Below are positions 24,938-32,720 of a stretch of DNA of 43,125 nucleotides, piece after piece; position 1 is the first letter of the stretch, and every line of letters begins with the position of its first letter. The stretch is from a bacterium. Lineage in GTDB: Bacteria > UBP15 > UBA6099. The stretch spans positions 1-43,125 of the forward strand of contig JAKQPS010000009.1 in assembly GCA_029564595.1 (NCBI GenBank), in the 5' to 3' direction. Position numbers and translations under genes: made by a program. The notes below the pieces were generated by a model that saw only the letters and a list, made by a program, of their open reading frames with translations, did not search any database and was not told the origin of the DNA.

Positions 24938-25025
24938 ACCAACCCGGTTCGCCAGTTTTAAACGCAAACGTTACAAACTATGTTTCCTTTGCGACTCCTC
25001 AGTCGATTTTGTCTTTTTCCGTCGG

Positions 25026-26456
25026 TCAGTCTGTTTTCGCGCCCGCCCGCCCGCCGACAACGCTTTTTGCAAGCGCCAGAAACTGCAGAAACGCATATTT
25101 AAAATCATGATACGTCCGTATCCGTGACAGCCACTTTAAGATGAATCTGGGATTCATGTAGAAATTTCGGACCACCCTTTTGTAGGTCTCGACAAGATAA
25201 TCTGCGTCAAGGTCGTTCTGCGTGAAAACAGCTTCATCTCCCCGGCAGCGCGTCCAGTCGTTCCACTTTTCGTTGTTTATGGCTAAACCCTTGTCCGCGA
25301 CGTATTGTCTCATTGCCGAATTCGGCCAAGGATATGTTATTTGAACGTTCACAAGGTCCAGCGGCAACGAGGCCATAAACGCGATGGTTTTTTCAGTTGT
25401 TTCGCGCGTGTCTCCCGCCATGTTCAGCATGAAGAAGCCGCGCGCTTCGAGCCCGAGTTTTTTTGTCGTCTCGACCGCTTTTCGTATCTGTTGAGTGTTG
25501 ACGCCCTTGCGATTGATTTTTAGAATTTCGTCCGCGCCCGATTCTATTCCATAACCGATGCTGTACAGCCCCGCTCTTTTCAAAGCGGCCAGCATTTCCT
25601 CGTCGACCATATCGACTCTGGAGGCGACGCGAAAGGCGATTTTTCTGCCTGCCGCAAGTTCGGCGAATGCCATTACCCTCTCGCGGTCCGCCGTGAAAGT
25701 GTCGTCTACGAAGAAAATCTCCCTTGCTCTATAGTCGCAGATCAGCATATCGATTTCAGCCATGATATTGCCGGCGGACCTGAAGCGCATCCCTTTTCCT
25801 GTGAGCCTTGGGCAAAAAAGGCAGTCTCCGTTGCAGCCCCGGCTGGAAAGCATGGTGAATTGTGGCATCAGCTTGTACTTTCCGGGCGATGGAAAATACT
25901 GTTTTACGTCAAACTTGTGTCTGGCAGGGAATGGCAAGGAGTCTAGGTCGCGGAGATATTCGCGCTGAGGGTTCTCAATCGGGTTGTTTCCGCGTCTATG
26001 CGCGAGGCCCCTAACGTCCGAAACGTCGCCGCCGGAAGCCGTCCGCGCCGCCAGCTCGCGGAATGTGGTTTCTTCTTCGTTTAAGATGACATAGTCAATG
26101 CTTTCGCATTCGTTTAGAGCGATTGATTTCAGAACTGAAGCGGCGCCGAAAAGCGCGATGGGAATTCCGGGAGCAAGCTTTTTTAAAAGATCGGCAGTCC
26201 GGTAAGCCGCGTAAGCGCCGCTGAGATTGGCGCTCAAACCGAAAATGAAATACCGCGAAAAATTCATGCCGCGGAGCGCAGCGTCGGCGTCCAGTTGCAA
26301 TTGAAGGTCTAACGCGTCCGCGCCGAAGCCCTCGAATTCTAAGAAAGCGGCAAGATAGGCGACATTTAAAGGCAGTTCGCGATCATGCGCCCCCCAGAGC
26401 GCCCCTTGAAAGGTTGACCTTTCAGCAGATATTAAAAGGGCTTTTTTTTCAGTCAT
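25026..26456 (-). CDS. B12-binding-type radical SAM protein
   Basis: 476 residues. The N-terminal ~150 residues form a probable cobalamin-binding domain (LPLNVAYLAAFLEFEGFGAD, APGIPIALFGAAS, IDYVILNEEETTFREL). The radical SAM core has Cys208, Cys212 and Cys215 (RGCNGDCLFC), then FFVDDTFTADR, GYGIESGADEILK and FFMLNMAGDTRETTEKT. The C-terminal ~100 residues are family-specific and basic. Related enzymes perform methylations or C-C bond chemistry on lipids and small molecules. It is the last gene of a tightly spaced minus-strand operon (27 bases from the SPASM gene). Substrate unknown. Confidence 0.88.
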   Translation of the reverse strand: MTEKKALLISAERSTFQGALWGAHDRELPLNVAYLAAFLEFEGFGADALDLQLQLDADAALRGMNFSRYFIFGLSANLSGAYAAYRTADLLKKLAPGIPIALFGAASVLKSIALNECESIDYVILNEEETTFRELAARTASGGDVSDVRGLAHRRGNNPIENPQREYLRDLDSLPFPARHKFDVKQYFPSPGKYKLMPQFTMLSSRGCNGDCLFCPRLTGKGMRFRSAGNIMAEIDMLICDYRAREIFFVDDTFTADRERVMAFAELAAGRKIAFRVASRVDMVDEEMLAALKRAGLYSIGYGIESGADEILKINRKGVNTQQIRKAVETTKKLGLEARGFFMLNMAGDTRETTEKTIAFMASLPLDLVNVQITYPWPNSAMRQYVADKGLAINNEKWNDWTRCRGDEAVFTQNDLDADYLVETYKRVVRNFYMNPRFILKWLSRIRTYHDFKYAFLQFLALAKSVVGGRAGAKTD

Positions 26457-26483
26457 AATCGCGCGCTCCGTCAGGCCGCCCCG

Positions 26484-27470
26484 TCAGCCGTCCACCCGCT
26501 TGCTCAGCGCGTGGAAGTAGTTGTAGTTCCACGACCGAAATTCGAGATCGACGCACTCGGAGCAATGCGGCATTTCGCTCCTTCTGCCTTCCACGTGCAG
26601 TTTTCTCCATTCGTTCAGTTTGTCGGAGCGCCACAGCCCCCTTATCGGGGTTTCCATAACATTGCCGATGCGCAATCTATTGTAAATGTCGTTGACGCAT
26701 CCGCGCAAATCTCCCACCGGGTCTACCAGAACCCTTTCCCACAAGAAAGGGCAGGGAACGTTATCGGGCATATAGGCGTCCTGCCGCGCGCCGCGGTTTA
26801 TCAGTCCGCCGAAACTGAGAAGTTTTCTGGTTAGAACAACATCGACTTCGCGGTTCCAGAATTGTTCGATTTCTTCCATACGGTCTTCGTTCGCGGTCTG
26901 TTGGATGACGCTGACCATGACACGGGTTGAATATCCGCCTTTGTCGCGCTGCCGGACGAGCGCCTTGACGTTTTCCAACATGACATCAAAATCAAGCCCG
27001 ACGCGGATCTTCTCATAAATTTCGGGCGTCGCCGCGTCAACGCTTATCTCTATGCTTCTTATGCCGGACTTGAGAAGTCTGAGAGAAACGCCGGGCGTCA
27101 AGAGGCTGCCGTTGGTGGTAAGCGCGACGTTCTTGTCTTTCTTCTTGTCCAGAAGGTATTCCATCATCTCTACCGCTTCGGGATGAAGCAACACTTCGCC
27201 GGCCGACGACATCCTCACAAGATTGTGCGGATAAAGCGAGCACTCGTCGGCGACTTTTCTGAAAACATCCCACGACATCAGTTGATCCTTGCCCTTCACG
27301 CTGGCCGTAAAGCCAGTTTTTGCGTTGGGGCAGTGAACGCATCGAGCGTTGCACCTGAAACAGACTCCTATTACGACCATTTCAGGAAATTCCGCCGCAG
27401 AAGACGAGCGGAAGCCGAATTTTTCGGGGAGATGCTCGATTGCGTTTTTTTCTTTCATGTTGTCGCTCAT
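26484..27470 (-). CDS. Radical SAM protein with SPASM-like C-terminus
   Basis: 328 residues. The [4Fe-4S] ligands Cys40, Cys44 and Cys47 (CNARCVHC) are followed by SSAGEVLLHPEAVEM (the GGEP-like segment), NVALTTNGSLL and IEISVDAATPEIYEKIR. The C-terminal region has CPFLWERVLVDPVGDLRGCV and a final CSEC, the arrangement of SPASM or twitch domains that hold auxiliary iron-sulfur clusters. Relatives act in peptide or sugar modification. Spacing is 9 bases to the WbqC gene upstream and 27 to the B12 radical SAM gene downstream, so the three are likely co-transcribed. Confidence 0.88.
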   Translation of the reverse strand: MSDNMKEKNAIEHLPEKFGFRSSSAAEFPEMVVIGVCFRCNARCVHCPNAKTGFTASVKGKDQLMSWDVFRKVADECSLYPHNLVRMSSAGEVLLHPEAVEMMEYLLDKKKDKNVALTTNGSLLTPGVSLRLLKSGIRSIEISVDAATPEIYEKIRVGLDFDVMLENVKALVRQRDKGGYSTRVMVSVIQQTANEDRMEEIEQFWNREVDVVLTRKLLSFGGLINRGARQDAYMPDNVPCPFLWERVLVDPVGDLRGCVNDIYNRLRIGNVMETPIRGLWRSDKLNEWRKLHVEGRRSEMPHCSECVDLEFRSWNYNYFHALSKRVDG

Positions 27471-27479
27471 TCTGTCATT

Positions 27480-28214
27480 TTACTCCATCGCCTTAAGTCG
27501 GCGGATATATTGTTCGTATTTCTCGCCCATTAGTATTTCCAGACTGTCCGGCCCGCAGTTCATAATCAGGTCGAGCACAGACAGGTAGGGCACAAACGGC
27601 TCGCGCGCCTGAGGGTATTGCGGATGCTTGTAGTTCTGGAACCTGACGTTTATTCCGGCAGCGTCAAACAGCTCGCGTTCGATGAAATCTTCGGCGGCGG
27701 CTCCGTCATATAATTCGTCTGCTCCGAGTCGGACGCATATATCCACCAGTTTTTCTGTTTTCTCCAAACCGGCCGGCAAGTCCATCTCTGAAGATTTAAC
27801 GATTTGAGCGGGCGGTTTTCCAAGAATTTCGAGGGTGGTTTCCAAAATTCGCATGTCCAAGTCCGCTAGAAAAGTCCATTCGCTTTCGAGTATCTTCGCG
27901 AACGCCGGCATGTAGTCCTCGTAGTGTTTAGATTTGCCGTAACTGTTTTGTATCATGTTCAAATGTCGCGCTCGCCATTGCGAGTCTCCGCCTATCCTGA
28001 CATCGCGAATTATCTTGTTTTCAGCTTCTTTTTCGACAGGGACCGTAATCCATTTCCAACCTGCCGGACAGTCAACCCTTATCCGATTTCTATTCCTCCA
28101 CGATCCTTTCGAGTATTTGACCGAATCGAAAATCACGAACACGTCCGAAGCGTACAATTGCTCGAAGAATCCCAGCCATGGGAAGTATCCGGGTTGCAGT
28201 ATTCCTACTCGCAT
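27480..28214 (-). CDS. WbqC-like family protein
   Basis: 244 residues from the ATG at 28214, preceded by GGGAGAATT; the frame is open 15 codons earlier. The start RVGILQPGYFPWLGFFEQLY, then FVIFDSVKYSKGSWRNRNRI, is the signature of the WbqC family. These proteins are common in O-antigen and other glycan loci but their biochemical role is poorly defined. NSYGKSKHYEDYMPAF and the C-terminal FQNYKHPQYPQ also fit. Neighbours are DegT aminotransferase (14 bases upstream) and the SPASM radical SAM gene (9 bases downstream). Confidence 0.88.
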   Translation of the reverse strand: MRVGILQPGYFPWLGFFEQLYASDVFVIFDSVKYSKGSWRNRNRIRVDCPAGWKWITVPVEKEAENKIIRDVRIGGDSQWRARHLNMIQNSYGKSKHYEDYMPAFAKILESEWTFLADLDMRILETTLEILGKPPAQIVKSSEMDLPAGLEKTEKLVDICVRLGADELYDGAAAEDFIERELFDAAGINVRFQNYKHPQYPQAREPFVPYLSVLDLIMNCGPDSLEILMGEKYEQYIRRLKAME

Positions 28215-28228
28215 AATTCTCCCAGCCC

Positions 28229-29359
28229 CTAGCATAAAATTTCTTTGAGCGCGTCGCAAACCGTTTCTGCCTGCTTGTTCGTAAGCCGCGGGTAAAGCGG
28301 CAGGGTAAGCGTGCGCTCGCCTATCTCGTTGGCGATTGGGAAGTCTTCGGGTTTGTAACCGTAGGTTTTTCTGAAGAAAGACAGGTTATGTACGGCGACA
28401 TAGTTGACGGCGCAGCCGATTCCCATCTCCTGAAGCCGCAAAGCCGTCTGGTCTCGGTTGGCCTTTCGGGGCAACAGAACGGTGAATAAATGATGAGCGG
28501 AAATTTCGTCTTTTCCGGGAGATTCGATGAAGTCCAGTCCGGACACATTCGAGAGGCGTTCTCTGTAGATTGTCTCCAGTTCCTGCCGTCTGAGGCGATA
28601 CTCGTCTAGGCGGTCGATTTGGTTCACCAGAAGGGCGGCCTTGATGTCGTCCATGTTGTATTTCCAGCCCATGAAATCCATATTCCAGTGTTGGAATTTC
28701 TTAAAGTAGCGTTCGGCGGCATTTTTGGAAATGCCATGGTGTCGCGCGGACCTATGCCAGTCAGCGTCCTCGGATGAGTCGCAGGCGAGAGCGCCGCCTT
28801 CGCCGCAAGTAATGCTCTTTGTGGGGTAAAAGGAAAAACATGCGGCGGAGCTTAACTGTCCGGGCCGCGCCCCGTCTCTGCGTCCCTCGATGCAGTGCGC
28901 GGCGTCCTCAATAACAGACAGCTTGAACTTGGCGGCGATTCTCGCGAAGCCGCGCATATCCGCCATGCGTCCGTAAAGATGGACGGGAATAATAGCCTTG
29001 GTTTTTTCCGTGACAGCAGTTTCCGCCGCTTCGGGAGCGAGCAGTCCGCTCTTCGGGCAGACGTCGGCGAAGACGGGCCGCGCTCCGGCTTGAATGATTG
29101 CGGTCGCCGTTGCCGCGAATGTCATCGGCGTTGTGATAACCTCGTCTCCCGGGCCCACTCCCAGCCTTAAAAGAGCAAGGTGAATCGCGCCGGTGCAACT
29201 TGTAAGCCCAACCGCTTCCTTCACGCCCAGATAGAGCGCGAGTTTTCTCTCGAACTCGGCCACGACCGGCCCGGTCGTCAGAAACAGCGATTTCATTGTT
29301 TCGCAGGCTTTGGAAATGTCGTCTTGATTTATGTTATGAATGAAAAAATCGATATTCAT
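28229..29359 (-). CDS. DegT/DnrJ/EryC1 family aminotransferase
   Basis: 376 residues. The PLP-binding Lys181 lies in FSFYPTKSITCGEGGAL, and Asp152 in IEDAAHCIEG contacts the pyridinium. GLTSCTGAIHLALLRLGVGP and DEVITTPMTFAATATAI are typical. Such enzymes transfer an amino group to a 3- or 4-keto nucleotide sugar, matching the NAD-dependent epimerase/dehydratase encoded 31 bases upstream. The pair probably makes an amino sugar; the exact sugar cannot be read from sequence. Confidence 0.92.
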   Translation of the reverse strand: MNIDFFIHNINQDDISKACETMKSLFLTTGPVVAEFERKLALYLGVKEAVGLTSCTGAIHLALLRLGVGPGDEVITTPMTFAATATAIIQAGARPVFADVCPKSGLLAPEAAETAVTEKTKAIIPVHLYGRMADMRGFARIAAKFKLSVIEDAAHCIEGRRDGARPGQLSSAACFSFYPTKSITCGEGGALACDSSEDADWHRSARHHGISKNAAERYFKKFQHWNMDFMGWKYNMDDIKAALLVNQIDRLDEYRLRRQELETIYRERLSNVSGLDFIESPGKDEISAHHLFTVLLPRKANRDQTALRLQEMGIGCAVNYVAVHNLSFFRKTYGYKPEDFPIANEIGERTLTLPLYPRLTNKQAETVCDALKEILC

Positions 29360-29390
29360 GCGTCGCCGGATTCCTCTGGAAAAGCCGTCT

Positions 29391-30428
29391 TCAGTGCAAT
29401 TCGGTCGTTCCGGTTCCCGTTATGACCGGCACCGTTCTCATCCAGAGTTGCTTTCGCCACCAATCCTGATTGTCAACGTACCACTTAATTGTGCGTTCGA
29501 GGCCGTCTTCCCATTGCACGGCGGGTTTCCAGTTCAACTCTCTCAATATTTTCGAGGCGTCCCCGGTGTGCCTGAAAACTTGTCCGGGCCTGTCGCCTAT
29601 ATAGCTGATAAGCGAATCATCGGCGTTCATCAGCCTGACGACATCTTTTGCCACCGAGCCTATGGAGCGGCTTTCCCCGCTGGCCAAGTTGAAGATTTCG
29701 CCTTTCACTTTTTTGATGTCGGCGTGCAGTATGGCGTCTATGGCCGCGCATGTGTCTTCGACGAAGATGAAATCCCTTTGCGCGCTGCCGTCGCCGTGCA
29801 CCCGCAGCTTCTCGTTGACAAGGCAGTTTGTAATGAATCTCGGCACGGCTTTCTCAAGGTGCTGGAAAGGCCCGTAGTTGTTGAATGGTCGCACTATGAC
29901 AGCGGGTATGTCGTATGTCGCCCAAAAAGAATACACCAATCTGTCGCCGCCGAGTTTGGCGGCGGCGTACGGGCTTCTGGGAATGAGAGGATGATCCTCG
30001 CTCATCAACTCAGCCTGAGCCGTGCCGTACACCTCGGATGTCGAGATATGCGCGAACCTTTCCACAGTGTCTCTGTGCTTGACCACGGAGCTTGCGATAA
30101 TCTGTGTGCCCATCACGTCGGTTTCAAAGAAAAAGTAGTTATCGTATATCGATCTTGTCACATGCGTTTCTGCGGCGAAATGAACCACCATGTCCGATTT
30201 TGACACAAGCGCGTCGACAAGCACCGGGTCCTTGACGTCTCCGTACCAGAAAGACAACCTTTCGTTGTCGTTTTTGTTTATGTCCACAGGCAGATTGTCT
30301 ATGCTGCCGGCGTAGGTCAGAGCGTCCAGCACTAAGATTTTATAATCGGGATATTTGTTATAAATGTGTCTTGCGAAATTACTGCCTATGAAACCGGCTC
30401 CGCCAGTTATTAGTATGTTTTTGCTCAT
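29391..30428 (-). CDS. NAD-dependent epimerase/dehydratase (extended SDR)
   Basis: 345 residues. The NAD-binding GGAGFIGSN is at residues 9-17, VVHFAAETHVTRSI near 81-94, and the catalytic Tyr154 and Lys158 lie in SPYAAAKLGGDR. Overall it resembles dTDP-glucose 4,6-dehydratase (RmlB), but the RmlB triad Thr-Asp-Glu is Thr130-Ser131-Glu132 here (ISTSEVYG), as seen in UDP-glucuronate decarboxylases and some epimerases. So a 4,6-dehydratase label is not safe. RPFNNYGPFQHLEKAVPRFI and RDFIFVEDTC are family-typical. AAAGG precedes the ATG. First gene of the operon with DegT, WbqC and the radical SAM genes. Confidence 0.88.
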   Translation of the reverse strand: MSKNILITGGAGFIGSNFARHIYNKYPDYKILVLDALTYAGSIDNLPVDINKNDNERLSFWYGDVKDPVLVDALVSKSDMVVHFAAETHVTRSIYDNYFFFETDVMGTQIIASSVVKHRDTVERFAHISTSEVYGTAQAELMSEDHPLIPRSPYAAAKLGGDRLVYSFWATYDIPAVIVRPFNNYGPFQHLEKAVPRFITNCLVNEKLRVHGDGSAQRDFIFVEDTCAAIDAILHADIKKVKGEIFNLASGESRSIGSVAKDVVRLMNADDSLISYIGDRPGQVFRHTGDASKILRELNWKPAVQWEDGLERTIKWYVDNQDWWRKQLWMRTVPVITGTGTTELH

Positions 30429-30819
30429 GCCTTTGTGCGCCGCATCACAGGGTGTTCACAATGAAAATCGCCGCTTGTTACGGCCCGTCGCATAGGTGTC
30501 AAGTGTGTGGCGCTCCTCTTTGATGGGTTGATAGATTTTTTAGAGGGTGTCGCGCAGCCCCTCGATTATCTTGTGAAAGCTATTAGCTTTCGAGAATGCT
30601 ATAAAACACTTTATCTATAGTAATGCTATCAAAACAACGACAACATATCAAATTATTTATTGAATTCGAGCGCGCGAGACGGCTTAACATCGGTGTCAGG
30701 GCGTCTCTTGCCAAGATGATTCGCGATGCTTGACGCGGACAGGGGTGTTTTCTTCAGTGTTTGCTTTCAAGCCGTATGAACCTGAATCCTAATGATGAAT
30801 TCGGGTTGAATCCAGCGGT
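30429..30819 (-). other. Non-coding stretch between SDR gene and membrane-protein gene
   Basis: 391 bases without a convincing gene. It is AT-rich around 30570-30665 and has a perfect 7-bp hairpin (30575-30581 with 30585-30591, loop ATT). Repeat copy D lies at its right end, just beyond the stop of the membrane-protein gene. A promoter for the minus-strand SDR operon is expected here but no convincing pair of hexamers was found. Confidence 0.55.
30779..30807 (-). repeat. Dispersed hairpin repeat, copy D
   Basis: CCTGAAT (30781-30787) and ATTCGGG (30799-30805) pair with one T-G wobble on the plus strand. In consensus orientation (minus strand) it starts AACCCGAATTCATC. The loop is longer and the most diverged of the five copies. 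It lies 12 bases beyond the stop of the minus-strand membrane-protein gene. Confidence 0.55.
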
Positions 30820-32289
30820 CTATCTCACGGTGAATATTTTCAGGTTCGCCTCCGGGCAGTCCTCTGGCGGAATATCCGGATCGTAGTCCTTCTCGAAATC
30901 ATTCTTTCTGAGGCAATGCAACAATACGAAATCTCGATTACGGCTGGCAAACTCCTTGTCTATTGTGTTGAAAACATCGGCATATTTTCGTGCCAGTCCA
31001 TCGTGTTTGCGGATTTCCTCTTTTGCGCAAAGGTATCTTTTAAAACTGTCATCCGAAAACCTGTATTTGGAAAAAACAGTGGAAGGCTGTTTCGGAAATG
31101 CCATGTTCAGCATCATGCTGATCCCTCTTTGATTCACAGCGACGTTGGAAGAGTCGTGTTTAAGAGCCTCTATAAGATGTGGCGTCGGGGGCAGCATACT
31201 ATAGAAGGTTAAATTCTGAATAAAAAACACCTTTGATGAAGCTAACAGCATGAGCATGGAAAAAGCCGCTGAAAACCATCCGTAGCGATGGGTTTTCAAC
31301 GCTGTCAAAACAAGCGCGAACGAGGCGCAATAAACGCCGAAATACTGTTCGAAACTGTTCGGTTGCGCGATCCATCCGGAAATGATTTGATGATTGGCCG
31401 CCACAAATGGAGCAAGCGCGATGACGAAAGCAGGCCTTCTTAACTTGTCCGGAATCGCGTTTCTCAAAATCGCGTGCAACCCCAAAGCGACGCAACCGGT
31501 GAATGACACAAAAGGCAGCCTAGTGTTCACCAGCATGCTTCTGTGCTCGTTCGATAAAATAAACTCAAAAAACAACATTGCGGCGATAGATATTAAACAA
31601 AAAGATATAGCGGGAGCAAACGGAAGAAGCGGTTTGAATTTTGTTTTTCGCTCGAGAATAGAATGAAGATGCAGGGAGACGACGATAAACGCCAAAGGAA
31701 AAGACACGAATTGATAGAGAAACGGCATACACAAATACATAGGGATGAAAGACCTGATTCTCAGGGAAAGGAAAATTGCGGCGCACATCAGAGCTAGCGA
31801 AATCTGCGGTTCGGGAGAGCTTACGAGCGGCAGGAATGTGGAACCCGGAGTGGTCAACCAACTGACAAACCCGCGTTCTAGGCCGGCATGGAAGATTCTA
31901 ACGACGAAAGGGTTCAATCCGCCGAACAGAAGCGGCAGGAACGTTATCAAAACGGCTCCCAAGTTAGATTTCCTTCTATCGTATCCGAGGCGGATGAAGA
32001 TTGCTCTGGAAAACAACATAAAAGCGATTACCGCGAGAGTGTCGAATATCATGTTGATTTGAGCGCCTGAAAATCCCGCCTCATGACCTATTCTTACGAG
32101 ATAAAGCGATGGACGGTTTGAGGCGATCAATCCGATCTCGCGAGAGATTTCATATAGAAGATAAAACCCCTCGTTCCATGCGTTGGTGTAATAGATAACG
32201 CCGACGTCGGCAAACCAAAGATATATAGGCGTCGCATTAATCAGCGCGAGCGCGGCCGCTATAACGGCAATAAACGCATATTTGTTCAT
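30820..32289 (-). CDS. Polytopic membrane protein of unknown function
   Basis: 489 residues. About ten hydrophobic segments lie between residues 4 and ~375 (for example AFIAVIAAALALINATPIYL, LGAVLITFLPLLFGG, LLPFAPAISFCLISIAAML), followed by a soluble C-terminal region of ~110 residues. The layout recalls integral-membrane (GT-C-like) glycosyltransferases or other envelope glycan proteins, but no recognised catalytic motif is evident. No homolog was identified by eye. AGGAAAG and ACAGGA lie upstream of the ATG. Divergent from the DUF5989 gene. Confidence 0.75.
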   Translation of the reverse strand: MNKYAFIAVIAAALALINATPIYLWFADVGVIYYTNAWNEGFYLLYEISREIGLIASNRPSLYLVRIGHEAGFSGAQINMIFDTLAVIAFMLFSRAIFIRLGYDRRKSNLGAVLITFLPLLFGGLNPFVVRIFHAGLERGFVSWLTTPGSTFLPLVSSPEPQISLALMCAAIFLSLRIRSFIPMYLCMPFLYQFVSFPLAFIVVSLHLHSILERKTKFKPLLPFAPAISFCLISIAAMLFFEFILSNEHRSMLVNTRLPFVSFTGCVALGLHAILRNAIPDKLRRPAFVIALAPFVAANHQIISGWIAQPNSFEQYFGVYCASFALVLTALKTHRYGWFSAAFSMLMLLASSKVFFIQNLTFYSMLPPTPHLIEALKHDSSNVAVNQRGISMMLNMAFPKQPSTVFSKYRFSDDSFKRYLCAKEEIRKHDGLARKYADVFNTIDKEFASRNRDFVLLHCLRKNDFEKDYDPDIPPEDCPEANLKIFTVR

Positions 32290-32444
32290 ATCCTGTCGCT
32301 TTCCTTTCGATAGCGCGGATGCTTCAAAAGAAAAAACCGATCAAACGGCATACGATTCTTTGGTAAACAATACTATAGTATCCCAAAAAAAGTAAGGTCG
32401 CGTTTCTATTGCGACAGGGGCGGGATAAGGATATAGTCGTGTCA

Positions 32445-32473
32445 TTGCGGCGTATTATGTTGAGGATTATAAT
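32445..32473 (+). promoter_or_regulatory. Possible promoter for the carbamoyltransferase cassette
   Basis: TTGCGG (32445-32450), a 17-base spacer and a perfect TATAAT (32468-32473), 75 bases before the DUF5989 ATG. The -35 match is weak. It lies in the 258-base divergent spacer. Confidence 0.5.
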
Positions 32474-32547
32474 ACTCGAAATGTTGAGATTTCTGTCCGC
32501 AACGGTGAGTGGCATGTGTCATAAGATTATTACATGAGGATCGGGCA

Positions 32548-32700
32548 ATGGGTTTCTTTTCTGAGTTTTGGCAGTTTTTGAAAGAGCGCAAACTCTGGTG
32601 GATCACGCCAATTATAGTGACGCTGATAATTCTGGGATTGATAATTTTTGTCGCGGGTCCGCAGTCGCCGGTGGCTCCGTTTATATACACGCTGTTTTAG
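32548..32700 (+). CDS. Small DUF5989-like membrane protein
   Basis: 50 residues starting MGFFSEFWQFLKERKLWWIT, then one transmembrane helix (PIIVTLIILGLIIFVAG) and a short tail AGPQSPVAPFIYTLF. This matches the small DUF5989-type proteins that accompany NodU/CmcH carbamoyltransferases and SxtJ proteins in many bacteria. The chosen ATG has GAGGATCGGG upstream; the frame is open 13 codons earlier. The carbamoyltransferase starts 20 bases downstream. Function unknown, presumably a membrane partner. Confidence 0.85.
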   Translation: MGFFSEFWQFLKERKLWWITPIIVTLIILGLIIFVAGPQSPVAPFIYTLF

Positions 32701-32720
32701 TTTGGCGGCGCGGAGCATAG

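Noticed and set aside
29340-30203. 287-codon plus-strand frame opposite the SDR gene
   Set aside because: It is an antisense shadow of a clearly conserved gene; the GC-rich codon usage leaves the opposite strand open by chance. The same applies to other long antisense frames at 35067-35894, 37181-38368 and 38533-39951.
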